A DNA stretch of 58,115 nucleotides from JBAVEL01 sp049587715 (GCA_049587715.1 JBAVEL010000173.1:1-58115), one strand, 5' to 3'. Numbered from the stretch's first letter, positions 8,577 through 17,250 are shown. The notes: generated from the sequence alone by a model not told the origin. Made by a program: numbers and translations.

Positions 8577-9443
8577 CTACCTCCTGATTTGTCCCAGGAT
8601 GTTCCTGATCCCTCCCTCCAAGAAGCCCGTGTCATATCCCACAAGGACGAACTGATAGCCCTGCTGGATCCGCCTGTTGATGTCATCGGGGGTGGTCGCG
8701 AAGATGCCGACGGGGACTCGCGCCCTCTTGGCTGCAGCGTGGACCCTGTCGACGGCCTCCTGGACCCTGGCATCGGTGGTCTGCCCGAGGAGGCCCATCG
8801 TCCCGGATAGGTCGAAGGGACCGACAAAAACCACGTCGATTCCCGGTACCGCCAGGATCTCATCGATGCGATTCACCGCATCGATGTGCTCAATCAGCAC
8901 GATCACCATGATGACGTCGTTGGCGATCATCGCGTACTCGGGCGGGGATAACCCCCATCGGAGCGCCGCAAAACTGGGGCCGTAGCCTCGAGCACCTTCC
9001 GGGGGGTATTTGGCCGCCCGCACGGCCTCGACTGCTTCCTCCTTGCTGGTGACCAACGGGATGACCACGCCCATGGCTCCGATGTCCAGCACGGGCTTGA
9101 CCAACCAGTGCAGGTTCCAGGGAACCCGGACAATGGGAACAGCGTCCGTGCCGCTCGTGGCCTGAATCGCGCGATGCACGGTCTCGAGATTGAGCGGGCT
9201 GTGTTCCATATCAATCCAGAGAAAATCGAACCCGCACCGTGCGAGAATCTCCGCGACGGGCGGGCTCGGCAGCGAGAGCGATGCGCCGATCACCGGTTTC
9301 CCCGCTTTGAGGAGTTCCTTCACGCGGTTGCTGGTGACCTTCTGGACTTGTTGCGCCCAAGCTGCGCTCCCGGCTGCGCCCAGAAGCATGCAGAGTGCCG
9401 CCACATACGCCCCTAGCGTCTTTCCTTCGCTTGCTCTCTTCAT
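8577..9443 (-). CDS. HpaI/HpcH-type class II aldolase with signal peptide
   Basis: A 288-residue protein. The ATG at 9443 follows GGAGGAGG by 9 nt and begins a signal peptide (MKRASEGKTLGAYVAALCML then LGAAGSAAWAQ). The mature part is the TIM-barrel HpcH/HpaI aldolase fold. FLWIDMEHSP carries the histidine equivalent to the catalytic His of E. coli HpaI, PIVRVPWN the substrate-binding Arg, VLIEHIDAV the metal-ligand Glu, and FVGPFDLSG the metal-ligand Asp. The family cleaves 2-keto-4-hydroxy acids to pyruvate plus an aldehyde, normally in the cytoplasm. An exported form is unusual; the in vivo substrate is unknown. Confidence 0.88.
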   Translation of the reverse strand: MKRASEGKTLGAYVAALCMLLGAAGSAAWAQQVQKVTSNRVKELLKAGKPVIGASLSLPSPPVAEILARCGFDFLWIDMEHSPLNLETVHRAIQATSGTDAVPIVRVPWNLHWLVKPVLDIGAMGVVIPLVTSKEEAVEAVRAAKYPPEGARGYGPSFAALRWGLSPPEYAMIANDVIMVIVLIEHIDAVNRIDEILAVPGIDVVFVGPFDLSGTMGLLGQTTDARVQEAVDRVHAAAKRARVPVGIFATTPDDINRRIQQGYQFVLVGYDTGFLEGGIRNILGQIRR

Positions 9444-9659
9444 GGAATCAATCCTCCTCCTTCCTTGCTTGGCCGGACGGGACGGATCAGGCGCGGCGAT
9501 AAGCCCCCGAATGCATCCCTCTTGTTGGCCGCTCCGTTTCCATCTCATACGAAACAGGCAACCACATGCCAAAACCCCCATTGCGCTGCAATCGCGCCCC
9601 CATCGCAGTCTCCATGCGCACACCGCCCGCGACCGGGTTCGCAGTGCCGGTTGACATGA

Positions 9660-12389
9660 CTATTCCTGCTTCGCACGCTCGCCTCGGCGCCCGCCGAAGC
9701 GTATCCGTTTTTCAATTTCCACTGCAGCCAAAACCACGCATGCCACGGCGCCGATGCGCAGCCATGCCTCGGCCCCGACGGGGGCGGTGTGGAACATTTT
9801 GTTCATCACCGGCGCGTAGGTGAACAGCAGTTGCGCACCCAGCATCGCCAGCGAGCCGCCGATGACCCACCAATTCGTGAACCATCCAATGGCGAATATG
9901 GAGTTGCTGAGGGAACGGCAGTTGAAAAGGTAAGCCATTTCGACCAGCACGATAACGTTGATGACGGCCGTGCGCGCGGCGGCCTCGCTCGCGCCCTCGA
10001 ACTTCAATTCCCAGAAGAACAACCAGAACGCCCCGGCCAGCATAATGACTGAGACCAAAGCTATGCGACTCAGCAGCGAAACGGTCAGCAGCGGGCGCTT
10101 CGGGTCGCGCGGCGGACGGCCCATGAGGTTGTGTTCCTTCGGTTCAAACACGAGCATCAGCCCGAGCAGGAGAGCTGTTGTCATGTTGACCCAAAGGAGT
10201 TGCACCGGCAGGGCCGGCAACACCGTGCCCAACACGATCGCCGTGAGCAATACCATCGCCTCGCCCACGTTGGTCGGCAGGGTCCAGACGATGAACTTGG
10301 TCAGATTGTCGAACACGCCGCGGCCTTCCTCCACAGCGGCCTCGATGGACGCGAAGTTGTCGTCGGTAAGGATCATGGCGGCGGCGCCTTTCGCCACATC
10401 CGTGCCGGTGATGCCCATGGCCACGCCGATGTCCGCCTGCTTGAGGGCGGGCGCGTCGTTCACGCCGTCGCCGGTCATCGCCACCACGTGCCCGCGCGAC
10501 TGGAGCGCCTTCACGAGGCGGAGCTTCTGTTCGGGTGCGACTCGGGCAAAGACAGCAGTGCGTTCGGCAACTTCGGGCAGTTCCTCGTCGGACACTTGCT
10601 CCAGTTCGCGCCCGGACAGAGCAACAAGCCTGCCATGCTCCTCGCCGCCCTTCAGTCCGATTTGGCCGGCGATGGCCCGTGCGGTAACGAGGTGGTCGCC
10701 GGTAATCATCTTCACGGCGATCCCGGCGCGCTGGCACTCGCGCACAGACGCGATGGCCTCGGGCCGCGGCGGATCCATCATCCCCTGCAGCCCGAGGAAA
10801 GTAAGGCCTTCGGAGACGTCCGCATGTTCCAGCCTGCTGTGGTGTCCGACCACGTCTCGGCGGGTCAGGGCCAGCACACGCAATCCGTGCGACGCCATCG
10901 TTTCGGCTGCGCGATGAATCGCGTCTTTGTCGAGCGCGACCCGCGCGTTGAGTTCGCCCAGCGCGTCGCTGCAGCGTTCGAGCACGCGTTCAAGCGCGCC
11001 GATCATGTAGATGATGCGGTTCGGCTCCGCCTCGTGCAGCGTGGCGCGGAACATGTTCTCGGACTCGAAGGGAATCACGTCCACGCGCTGCCATGCGCGG
11101 TGTGTGGCGGCGTGAAGCAATCCGGCTTTCTCGCCGACAACGAGCATCGCGGCCTCGGTAGGGTCGCCCTGCACCTTGAGCCGTTTGTCCTCGCGCACCA
11201 GTTGTGAATCGTTGCAAAGCACGCCGGCGCGTAGGCACTCGACGAGTGCTGGATGTTCCGATACGTTCACGACGGCGCCGTTGACTTGAAGGTCGCCTTT
11301 GGCCTCGTAGCCCGTGCCGGTAACGGCGTAGACTCTCCCGCCCGCGAGAATCTCCCGGACGGTCATTTGGTTCTCGGTGAGCGTGCCGGTCTTGTCCGAG
11401 CAGATCACTGTGGTGCTGCCGAGCGTTTCGACGGCAGGCAGCTTACGGATAATGGCATGGCGCTTGGCCATGCTTGATACACCGATAGCCAGGATGATGG
11501 TCACGGCGGCGGGCAGTCCCTCGGGAATCGCGCCGACCGCAAGCGCCACCGCGGCCATGAACATGTCCGTCGGAATTCCGCCGCGCGCGACGCCCACGCC
11601 AAAGGTGACCACCGCCAGAGCCAGAATCACCCAGAGGGCCACCTTGCTGAATTGCGCGATCTTTCTCGTCAGCGGGGTGGATAGCTCGACCGCGCCGGCG
11701 ATGAGCCCTCCGATACGCCCGGTTTCTGTCCGGTCGCCAATAGCCCACACGACGCACTCGGCCTCCCCCCTGGTGATGAGCGTACCGGCATAAGCGAGAT
11801 TGCTTCGCTCGGCAAGAATTGTGTCCACCTCCAGCGGGTCTGGATGTTTGGCCACAGGCAGGGACTCGCCGGTGAGGGCGGATTCATCCACATGCAGGTT
11901 GCGCACATGGAAAAGCCGCACATCGGCGGGTACGCGGTCGCCGGCTTGCAGGAGCACCACGTCGCCCGGCACGAGTCCCTCCGAATGGACGCGCTGCTTG
12001 CGACCGTCACGGCGCACAGTAGTGTCGATGGGGAGCATCTTCGCGAGCGCCTCGATGGCTTTTTCGGCCTTGGCTTCCTGAAGGAACCCTACGATGGCAT
12101 TGATCAGCACAACTCCGAAGATGACGGACGAATCAACCCACTCGCCGAGGAATGCCGTCACGGCAACCGCAATAAGAAGGATGTAAACGAGAGGCTGGTT
12201 GAACTGCTGGAGAAACTTCATCCACCCCGGGGTGCCGCGCCGCACGGTGACGCGGTTCGGGCCGAACTCCTTCTGTCGGCGACGAACCTCATCCGCCGCC
12301 AGGCCGGTGGATGCATTCACACTGAGAAACTCCACGACTTTCTCAACTGGCAACTGGTGCCACGCTTTATCGGTCAGCATAATAGTCAT
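9660..12389 (-). CDS. P-type cation-transporting ATPase (P2 type, Ca2+-ATPase-like)
   Basis: A 909-residue P-type ATPase with all key motifs: TGES (actuator) near residue 170, PEGLPAAVTI in M4 near 285, DKTGTLT with the phosphorylated Asp near 333, and TGDGVNDAPALK near 620. The N-terminal cation-ATPase domain (HQLPVEKVVEFLSVNASTGL) and the C-terminal P2 membrane domain with about ten helices are present. The P-E-G-L motif is typical of P2A Ca2+ pumps and related Na+/Mn2+ pumps, so the ion is not certain. GAGGAG is 3 nt before the first ATG and 12 nt before a second ATG at 12380, so the start is ambiguous. Confidence 0.93.
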   Translation of the reverse strand: MTIMLTDKAWHQLPVEKVVEFLSVNASTGLAADEVRRRQKEFGPNRVTVRRGTPGWMKFLQQFNQPLVYILLIAVAVTAFLGEWVDSSVIFGVVLINAIVGFLQEAKAEKAIEALAKMLPIDTTVRRDGRKQRVHSEGLVPGDVVLLQAGDRVPADVRLFHVRNLHVDESALTGESLPVAKHPDPLEVDTILAERSNLAYAGTLITRGEAECVVWAIGDRTETGRIGGLIAGAVELSTPLTRKIAQFSKVALWVILALAVVTFGVGVARGGIPTDMFMAAVALAVGAIPEGLPAAVTIILAIGVSSMAKRHAIIRKLPAVETLGSTTVICSDKTGTLTENQMTVREILAGGRVYAVTGTGYEAKGDLQVNGAVVNVSEHPALVECLRAGVLCNDSQLVREDKRLKVQGDPTEAAMLVVGEKAGLLHAATHRAWQRVDVIPFESENMFRATLHEAEPNRIIYMIGALERVLERCSDALGELNARVALDKDAIHRAAETMASHGLRVLALTRRDVVGHHSRLEHADVSEGLTFLGLQGMMDPPRPEAIASVRECQRAGIAVKMITGDHLVTARAIAGQIGLKGGEEHGRLVALSGRELEQVSDEELPEVAERTAVFARVAPEQKLRLVKALQSRGHVVAMTGDGVNDAPALKQADIGVAMGITGTDVAKGAAAMILTDDNFASIEAAVEEGRGVFDNLTKFIVWTLPTNVGEAMVLLTAIVLGTVLPALPVQLLWVNMTTALLLGLMLVFEPKEHNLMGRPPRDPKRPLLTVSLLSRIALVSVIMLAGAFWLFFWELKFEGASEAAARTAVINVIVLVEMAYLFNCRSLSNSIFAIGWFTNWWVIGGSLAMLGAQLLFTYAPVMNKMFHTAPVGAEAWLRIGAVACVVLAAVEIEKRIRFGGRRGERAKQE

Positions 12390-12543
12390 TCACTCCTCAT
12401 CCGCCTGCTTGTCTGTAGGCCGTCATTTCGGTCAACGGTCGCCGCCTTGCCTGAGCCGGGACACGAATGCCTCATTGCACACAACCAGCATCCACAACTG
12501 ATTACGGTGACGACCCCGGCGCGGCGTCAGGTACACGCGCTGC

Positions 12544-13119
12544 TCAGCCAGCCCGATTCGCCGATTTCGTCAGGACGGCCGACCAGCTGAATGGTAGTCC
12601 TGGTCCGGGGGTAGAGGCAAATCCCGCGGCCTCTGCGTGACGAATAGTATCGCGGAATTGCGCTCGCGAGACATGGAACAGTTTCGGCTCAACCAGGAGA
12701 CATCTGCCCTGCTCGCGCAGGAGCGGAAAGAGCTGTCTGAAGAACGCTGGCCGATCCGGAACTTCATGCACCATGTAGAAGGTCAGGATGAAATCAACCG
12801 GCTCGGAAACATTGAGGTTCGATGAGTCGCACCTCACCAGGCGAATGCGCGCCGAAAGATCCGTATCTTTGATCTTAGCGGCAAGTTTGTCGAGCATACC
12901 CTGCTGGAGATCAACGGCGATCACTCCTCCGCTGGGCCCGACCAGACGAGCCAGTTCAATGGAGAAGAACCCGGGACCGCAACCTACATCCAGAGCGGTC
13001 CTGCCTTCTGTCACAAATGGGGCAAGAATCCTGCGTGGATTCTGAAGCCACCGTCTGACTTTGCTATCCAGAGAATCAGCAAGCTCCACCGGACATACGC
13101 GATTTGTTTCAGCAGCCAT
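12544..13119 (-). CDS. Class I SAM-dependent methyltransferase
   Basis: A 191-residue protein. TALDVGCGPGFFSIELARLV near residue 40 is the SAM-binding loop, VIAVDLQQGML follows, and EPVDFILTFYMVHEVPD is the post-II region. This is the Methyltransf_11/25-like UbiE group. The end (PFSWSAVLTKSANRAG) is the usual final strand. Substrate unknown. Upstream (13,120-13,495) is an inverted-repeat-rich gap. Confidence 0.85.
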   Translation of the reverse strand: MAAETNRVCPVELADSLDSKVRRWLQNPRRILAPFVTEGRTALDVGCGPGFFSIELARLVGPSGGVIAVDLQQGMLDKLAAKIKDTDLSARIRLVRCDSSNLNVSEPVDFILTFYMVHEVPDRPAFFRQLFPLLREQGRCLLVEPKLFHVSRAQFRDTIRHAEAAGFASTPGPGLPFSWSAVLTKSANRAG

Positions 13120-13254
13120 TGGCTATCTGTTCCATTGAGTGTATGAAATCTGCTTGAGGGATTTCCGAGTTACGACAATCCCGCACCGCCTTCCATGGTC
13201 AGGGGGCTGCCTGACGGGGCGCCGGCTGAGCCGGAGGCGGAACGGCAAGCCTGG

Positions 13255-13480
13255 TTGCCGGACCGACTGCCGGCTCCAGCCGCTGTTGGGCCGCGCTCTG
13301 CACCCCTACAGCGGCGGACAACAGCCGCCGCCCCGATGAGCCGACCCAAAGCGTCGGCTCAACGGCCTCGAGCCAGGCTGCCCGGCGGAAGCGGGCAGCT
13401 CATCAGTACTCTACGGCACGATGGCGGGCCAGGCAAGCAGCACTCGAGGCCCAGCCCGCCGGGTCAGCTTCAGCGAGTTG
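13255..13480. repeat. Cluster of inverted repeats in intergenic region
   Basis: The gap 13,120-13,495 has no gene but several hairpins: GAGCCGAC paired with GTCGGCTC around 13,337-13,362, GCTGCCCG paired with CGGGCAGC around 13,376-13,402, and GCCGCTGTTG against an almost complementary CAACAGCCGC around 13,277-13,328. On the minus strand a GCCGAACAACTCGCTGAAGC segment near 13,480 looks like the left half of an attC site, but a matching right half is not clear. It may be decayed recombination sites following the hydrolase gene. Confidence 0.45.
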
Positions 13481-13495
13481 TTCGGCGGCTGGACT

Positions 13496-14107
13496 CTACA
13501 GAGAGCGAAACAGGACCTTCTGCATAGTCGCTGTGAACTCAGAGAACGTCGCTGTGGTCGTGGTTCTGCCTTTCCGGGAGAGACCCTGAAACATGCGACG
13601 CCTCAGTCCAGTTGACAGCTCAAGCTGCACTCCACCTCCGGCCAGACCTCTGTTGCAGATGTTGCGGGGGTCTCGTCCTCCATGGTGGGTGTTATCATCG
13701 ACCGCGTTGAATCCGCCTCCGCTGAGTGCCTCAATGATCGCCGCCTTGAGCTCACCGTGAAGTCCACCGACGAATATCCCTGAGTCCTTGACGCCGCAGG
13801 CGTGGATGGCGACCACGACCTCCGCGCTCGCGATCAATTGCTGAGAGCGTGGCTCGTCAAACCGTGTGCTGGTGATGTGCAACACATCATTCCGTGCGTT
13901 CTTGAGGCCTATGAAGCAGTAGAGTGAGAGCGTTCTTCCGGCAATAGCCTCCGCGAGCTCAGAGGTGCCTGGCTCGATCCCTCCGCCGTGTGGCGCCACC
14001 ACCGCAATCGGCGTATGCCTTTTCCTCACGAGAATGCGGTAGTCGACACCCACAGAGGCACACTCTGCGAGGCTCGCGAATGAAGGATACCGGTCTCCTC
14101 GTGTCAC
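13496..14107 (-). CDS. Poly-gamma-glutamate hydrolase family protein
   Basis: A 203-residue protein with the conserved blocks of the phage-type poly-gamma-glutamate hydrolase family (PghP/DUF867): FASLAECASVGVDYRI at the start, VVAPHGGGIEPGTSELA near residue 37, LHITSTRFDEP near 75, VVVAIHACG near 97, and PRNICNRGLAGGGVQLELS near 150. The family is Zn-dependent and cuts gamma-glutamyl polymers. The GTG at 14107 is the only good start, with no strong ribosome-binding site. No signal peptide. It lies 48 bp after, and in the same frame as, the gene before it. Confidence 0.8.
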   Translation of the reverse strand: MTRGDRYPSFASLAECASVGVDYRILVRKRHTPIAVVAPHGGGIEPGTSELAEAIAGRTLSLYCFIGLKNARNDVLHITSTRFDEPRSQQLIASAEVVVAIHACGVKDSGIFVGGLHGELKAAIIEALSGGGFNAVDDNTHHGGRDPRNICNRGLAGGGVQLELSTGLRRRMFQGLSRKGRTTTTATFSEFTATMQKVLFRSL

Positions 14108-14155
14108 TTTCTGAGACCCTCCGGCCGCCCGCTTCAGCGGGTTGTGAGCCTGCCG

Positions 14156-14932
14156 TCAACGTGACAACGGCGTACCCAGTGTCGCTCTTGACCACATGGG
14201 CAAGAAGGTTGTCACCATGGCCGGGTACGTACCCGGGCTGATCAATGACAGGGGATTTGCACCGCCGCCCAGAACTGTCAGCCTCGCTTTGGAGGGGCCG
14301 GCACGCACGTGCAAGAGAACCTGTACTTGGTTGAGCACGACGCTCCCTGCGGCGTCTCTGACGTAAACGTCGTGATTCACACCCACCAATCGTGACAATG
14401 GCGTCGCGTCCAACACCTCCCACGAATAGTGCAGGTCCTTGCTCAGCGAAACTCGGCCTTCCCGCTGCTGCCCGGGCGCGTCGAGGAATACACCCTCGAT
14501 CTGAGCCTGTGCAGTCCCCGAAGCCGTCTTCGCCGTACGGACTCGTGTGTTGTTGGATCCGGAAAACAGACTGAACCACGTTCTCGTAGGCAACGTTTGT
14601 TCAGCTCCGACGACCGGGCGCACGTCTTCGATGCCACGTATCGACACCCAGACCTGGACTTCCTGCGTCGGCCCAACATCCTCACCATCCATCCAGTATT
14701 GCGCGCAGTCATGACCGACGATGAGGACGCGCGCCTTCCCGTCCTCGAGCTTGAGTAAAAACGCGGATCCCACGAAGTCCTGGAATGGACGCGGATCGAG
14801 AAGCACCTGAACGGCATCTTCGTTGCATTGCTTCGAAAGGAAATGCAACGGACGCTGATCCTGCGCACCCGCCTGCGTGGTCAAGAGGGCCGTCGCGACC
14901 AGTGCCCCGACCAAGCTCCTGAACGCTGCCAT
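14156..14932 (-). CDS. Exported protein of unknown function, possible 3' frameshift
   Basis: A 258-residue protein from the ATG at 14932, with AAGGAGG 4 nt upstream. MAAFRSLVGALVATALLTTQ then AGAQDQ is a clear signal peptide. No domain recognised. The annotated end (SLISPGTYPAMVTTFLPMWS) looks poor, while another frame over the same bases reads PGYVPGHGDNLLAHVVKSDT then GYAVVTLTAGS, which looks like a real C-terminus. A single missing base near 14,262-14,270 would explain this. It starts 38 bp after the degenerate attC at 14,971-15,026, so it could be the next cassette. Confidence 0.65.
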   Translation of the reverse strand: MAAFRSLVGALVATALLTTQAGAQDQRPLHFLSKQCNEDAVQVLLDPRPFQDFVGSAFLLKLEDGKARVLIVGHDCAQYWMDGEDVGPTQEVQVWVSIRGIEDVRPVVGAEQTLPTRTWFSLFSGSNNTRVRTAKTASGTAQAQIEGVFLDAPGQQREGRVSLSKDLHYSWEVLDATPLSRLVGVNHDVYVRDAAGSVVLNQVQVLLHVRAGPSKARLTVLGGGANPLSLISPGTYPAMVTTFLPMWSRATLGTPLSR

Positions 14933-14970
14933 AAGACCTCCTTGAGCCGGCGTGGTGTGATCGCACGGCA

Positions 14971-15026
14971 GGATGCTCAGCATCAGCGGCGCGCGTCAGC
15001 GCGTCCGCTGCATGCTGATGTTCGGC
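14971..15026 (-). repeat. attC-like site, degenerate right end
   Basis: On the minus strand it starts GCCGAAC, then CAGCAT-G-CAGCGG pairs with CCGCTG-ATGCTG, with one unpaired G in the left arm and a GC-rich loop. This is the folded structure of an integron attC site. The right core that should read GTTRRRY is altered (GCATCC). It begins 3 nt after the stop codon of the exchanger gene, the usual place for the attC of a gene cassette. Confidence 0.6.
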
Positions 15027-15029
15027 CAG

Positions 15030-15983
15030 TCATTTCGGCCAGAGAACGAAGATGTAAACACCATACAGTGCGAGAAGGGCGCCACCTTCAACACGATGGA
15101 GCACACGTCCCGTGTAAAGCAAAGGAATCAAGAGCAACGTGAAGCCAATCATCACTACGTAATCCAACGCTGACACCCCTGGCGCGTGCAACGGGGAGAC
15201 GATGGAGGCGACCCCCAGGATCCCGAGGATATTGAAGACGTTGGACCCAACGACATTCCCCACGGCTATGTCGGGCTGCTTGCGAACAGCTGCGACGATG
15301 GACGTTGCAAGTTCCGGCATGCTCGTTCCGGCAGCCACGATCGTCAGAGCAATCACGGCCTCGCTGACACCGAACGTCTTGGCCAGGGCGACCGAGTTAT
15401 CGACGAGCAGGCTCGATCCGAGCACGAGGAGTCCAAGCCCTACAACGATAGAGGCAATGTCCATGCCCCAGTGTCGAGAAACGCCCGGCACGTGAGGACC
15501 AGTGGGATCCTCGGCCCCTGTTCCAGGCTGCCTTCGCGCGAGCACGATGTTCATCGATGTGTAGGCGACGATTCCCCCAACGAGCAGCAATCCGTCGACA
15601 CGTCCAACGGTGTGATTCAGAAGCAGGAAAGGCAGCAGGAGGGCCAATGCCAAGGCAATCGGTGCGTCGATCTTGATAACCTGGCTATGAACTGGTATCG
15701 GGCACACCAAGGCTGCAAGACCGAGAATGACGCCAATGTTGAAGGAGTTCGAGCCGACGACGTTACCGACAGCGATATTCCCCTGCTGGGACAAGGCCGC
15801 CTTGACGCTTGCGAATAACTCCGGAGAACTGGTCCCGAACGCAACGATCGTCAGGCCCACCGTCAGTGGGCGGACCCCGGCTCGGAGCGCCAGCGATGCA
15901 CTGCCCCGCACGAGCGCCTCAGCTCCAATGAAGAGAAGGAGAAGAGCCAAGCCAATAAGGGTGAGATATTCGATCATGTGCAT
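15030..15983 (-). CDS. CaCA-family Ca2+/Na+ exchanger (YrbG-like)
   Basis: A 317-residue inner-membrane antiporter with the two inverted alpha-repeats of the CaCA superfamily. Repeat 1 has VAFGTSSPELFAS and AVGNVVGSNSFNIG (residues ~45-85); repeat 2 has VAAGTSMPELATS and AVGNVVGSNVFNILG (~205-245). The two acidic residues for cation binding are present, with about ten hydrophobic segments. It would exchange Ca2+ for Na+ or H+. The gene fits tightly between two attC-like sites: its start is 10 bp after the core of one and its stop is 3 bp before the next. That is the layout of an integron cassette. Confidence 0.9.
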   Translation of the reverse strand: MHMIEYLTLIGLALLLLFIGAEALVRGSASLALRAGVRPLTVGLTIVAFGTSSPELFASVKAALSQQGNIAVGNVVGSNSFNIGVILGLAALVCPIPVHSQVIKIDAPIALALALLLPFLLLNHTVGRVDGLLLVGGIVAYTSMNIVLARRQPGTGAEDPTGPHVPGVSRHWGMDIASIVVGLGLLVLGSSLLVDNSVALAKTFGVSEAVIALTIVAAGTSMPELATSIVAAVRKQPDIAVGNVVGSNVFNILGILGVASIVSPLHAPGVSALDYVVMIGFTLLLIPLLYTGRVLHRVEGGALLALYGVYIFVLWPK

Positions 15984-15992
15984 GGTCGATCT

Positions 15993-16052
15993 GCCTAACG
16001 CTCGGGCTCACCCGCCGCGTCCTGTGCGGCCGGGTGCAGCGCGTTGTTATAC
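15993..16052 (-). repeat. attC recombination site (integron-type), 60 bp
   Basis: The minus strand runs from GTATAAC to GTTAGGC. Inside, CGCGCT-G-CACCCGGC faces GCGGGTG-AGCCCG, so the strand folds into the attC hairpin with one extrahelical G in the left arm. The R and L boxes, spacing and length fit a canonical attC. It lies 97 bp past the stop of the GIY-YIG gene and 10 bp before the exchanger start. Confidence 0.8.
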
Positions 16053-16149
16053 GGCGAACCCACAACCCTATAGGTCATCACGTCAATCAATACACACACT
16101 CCACCGTTGCGTCTTACGTCTCTCGAATTCTGGCAACTGTTTCAGTCAG

Positions 16150-17118
16150 TCAATCCATTACGACTGCTCCTCCTTCTCCGCGCATTGCGGTCAGAACCTC
16201 ATCTTGGCGCACAAGCTCGCGCAGCACAGCACCAACTCGAAGCACTCCCGACCGCTGGCGATCAGGTCCCATCCTCGGGTCCCATGGACAGTCAATAGAT
16301 TGTCCACGCAAAATCACTGTCACGTTCGATTTGCCAGGAGGAAACAACTCCTTCGTGGATGAGGTACTAGTCGAGGGGATCCGGATCTGCCCATTCTGGA
16401 GATCAGCAGCGGTTACCCGTTGCGTCCGATACTGCCCTTCTGGCCTTGTTGACCACGACGGACCGCTTCGTGCAGGCTGTCCCCGTCGTGTCGAGCTCTG
16501 GGTGGCTGAAGTCGTTGGAGCCTCGCGTGTTCCACGAAGGCCGTGGGCCTTTCGGACACCTGGCGGCCATTCAAGATTCGCAAAAGGAAAGGGATGGCCC
16601 GGATCGAAAAGCTCTCTTTTCGACCCCTCCGAGACGGCCTCGGTAAAGCAACGTAGCATTGCATCCTCGGCGGTATCCAGGTCATTCGTTCGCGCGTAAT
16701 GAACCCATAGCTCCTGCAGGTTCGAAAGCAGTTTGAGAAAGTACCCACCAGAATGGGGTCTGCGTGCCCCGATCGGCGTCGTGTAGTATTGGCCGAGCCG
16801 CGTGGACAATGAGGTAGCCAAACCGATGTAGAGAATCACCTCGTCGGAAAGCCAAAAGCGTCCAACTCGATCCATGAGCTGTTCGACGGTCGGTCTGTCG
16901 TCGTCGAGTGTGAGTCCAGGACAAATCTGAAGCCAATCCTCGAATACGGCTTTCGCCAGCGGCGCACGAACCAATACACCGTCGAAACCGTCCAGCGAAT
17001 CTGTCAACGAGACGATGTAAACCCCGGGTGTTGGCTCGGGCGGCCTTGTCCCCCACTGCAGGACACCGTCACGAACGAGGCCTACCGCAGAGAACGCTTC
17101 AGCAACAGAGGTCGGCAT
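16150..17118 (-). CDS. GIY-YIG nuclease-like protein
   Basis: A 322-residue protein. PGVYIVSL near residue 32 is the GIY half, VILYIGLATSLSTRLGQYY near 95 holds the YIG half and the conserved Arg. A helical part follows to ~185. Then a low-complexity linker leads to VTAADLQNGQIRIPS and VILRGQSIDCPWDPRMGP (240-300), a C-terminal domain seen in restriction-associated proteins that I cannot name. AAGGAGG is 8 nt before the ATG. It is the first gene after the 77-bp repeat at 17,174-17,250 and is followed by an attC, so it looks like the first cassette of this array. A DNA-cutting defence role is an inference. Confidence 0.75.
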   Translation of the reverse strand: MPTSVAEAFSAVGLVRDGVLQWGTRPPEPTPGVYIVSLTDSLDGFDGVLVRAPLAKAVFEDWLQICPGLTLDDDRPTVEQLMDRVGRFWLSDEVILYIGLATSLSTRLGQYYTTPIGARRPHSGGYFLKLLSNLQELWVHYARTNDLDTAEDAMLRCFTEAVSEGSKRELFDPGHPFPFANLEWPPGVRKAHGLRGTREAPTTSATQSSTRRGQPARSGPSWSTRPEGQYRTQRVTAADLQNGQIRIPSTSTSSTKELFPPGKSNVTVILRGQSIDCPWDPRMGPDRQRSGVLRVGAVLRELVRQDEVLTAMRGEGGAVVMD

Positions 17119-17173
17119 TGAAAAATCCTCCTTTATCCGAAGTGCTCAGTACTGATGAAGACCATCCCATCGT

Positions 17174-17250
17174 CTAACACATATTAGGCTGACCCACCTA
17201 TCTCCAGGGTAATGGCGGTTCGGGTCGGCCTAATACGCATTCGGTTTTGT
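17174..17250 (-). repeat. 77-bp cassette-boundary repeat, copy A (attI-like)
   Basis: Matches 28,884-28,960 at 65 of 77 positions without gaps (counted by eye). On the minus strand it ends CCTAATATGTGTTAG, after which the two copies diverge at once. The divergence point is the G|TTRRRY-type core where integron integrases join cassettes. A second GTATTAGGC or GTGTTAGGC lies about 52 bp earlier, giving a direct-repeat arrangement. The GIY-YIG cassette gene begins 56 bp beyond the repeat edge. No integrase gene is near. Confidence 0.6.

Noticed and set aside
8354..8863. Minus-strand open frame of 169 codons overlapping the aldolase 3' end
   Set aside because: Out of frame with the well-supported aldolase and its own sequence has no domain.
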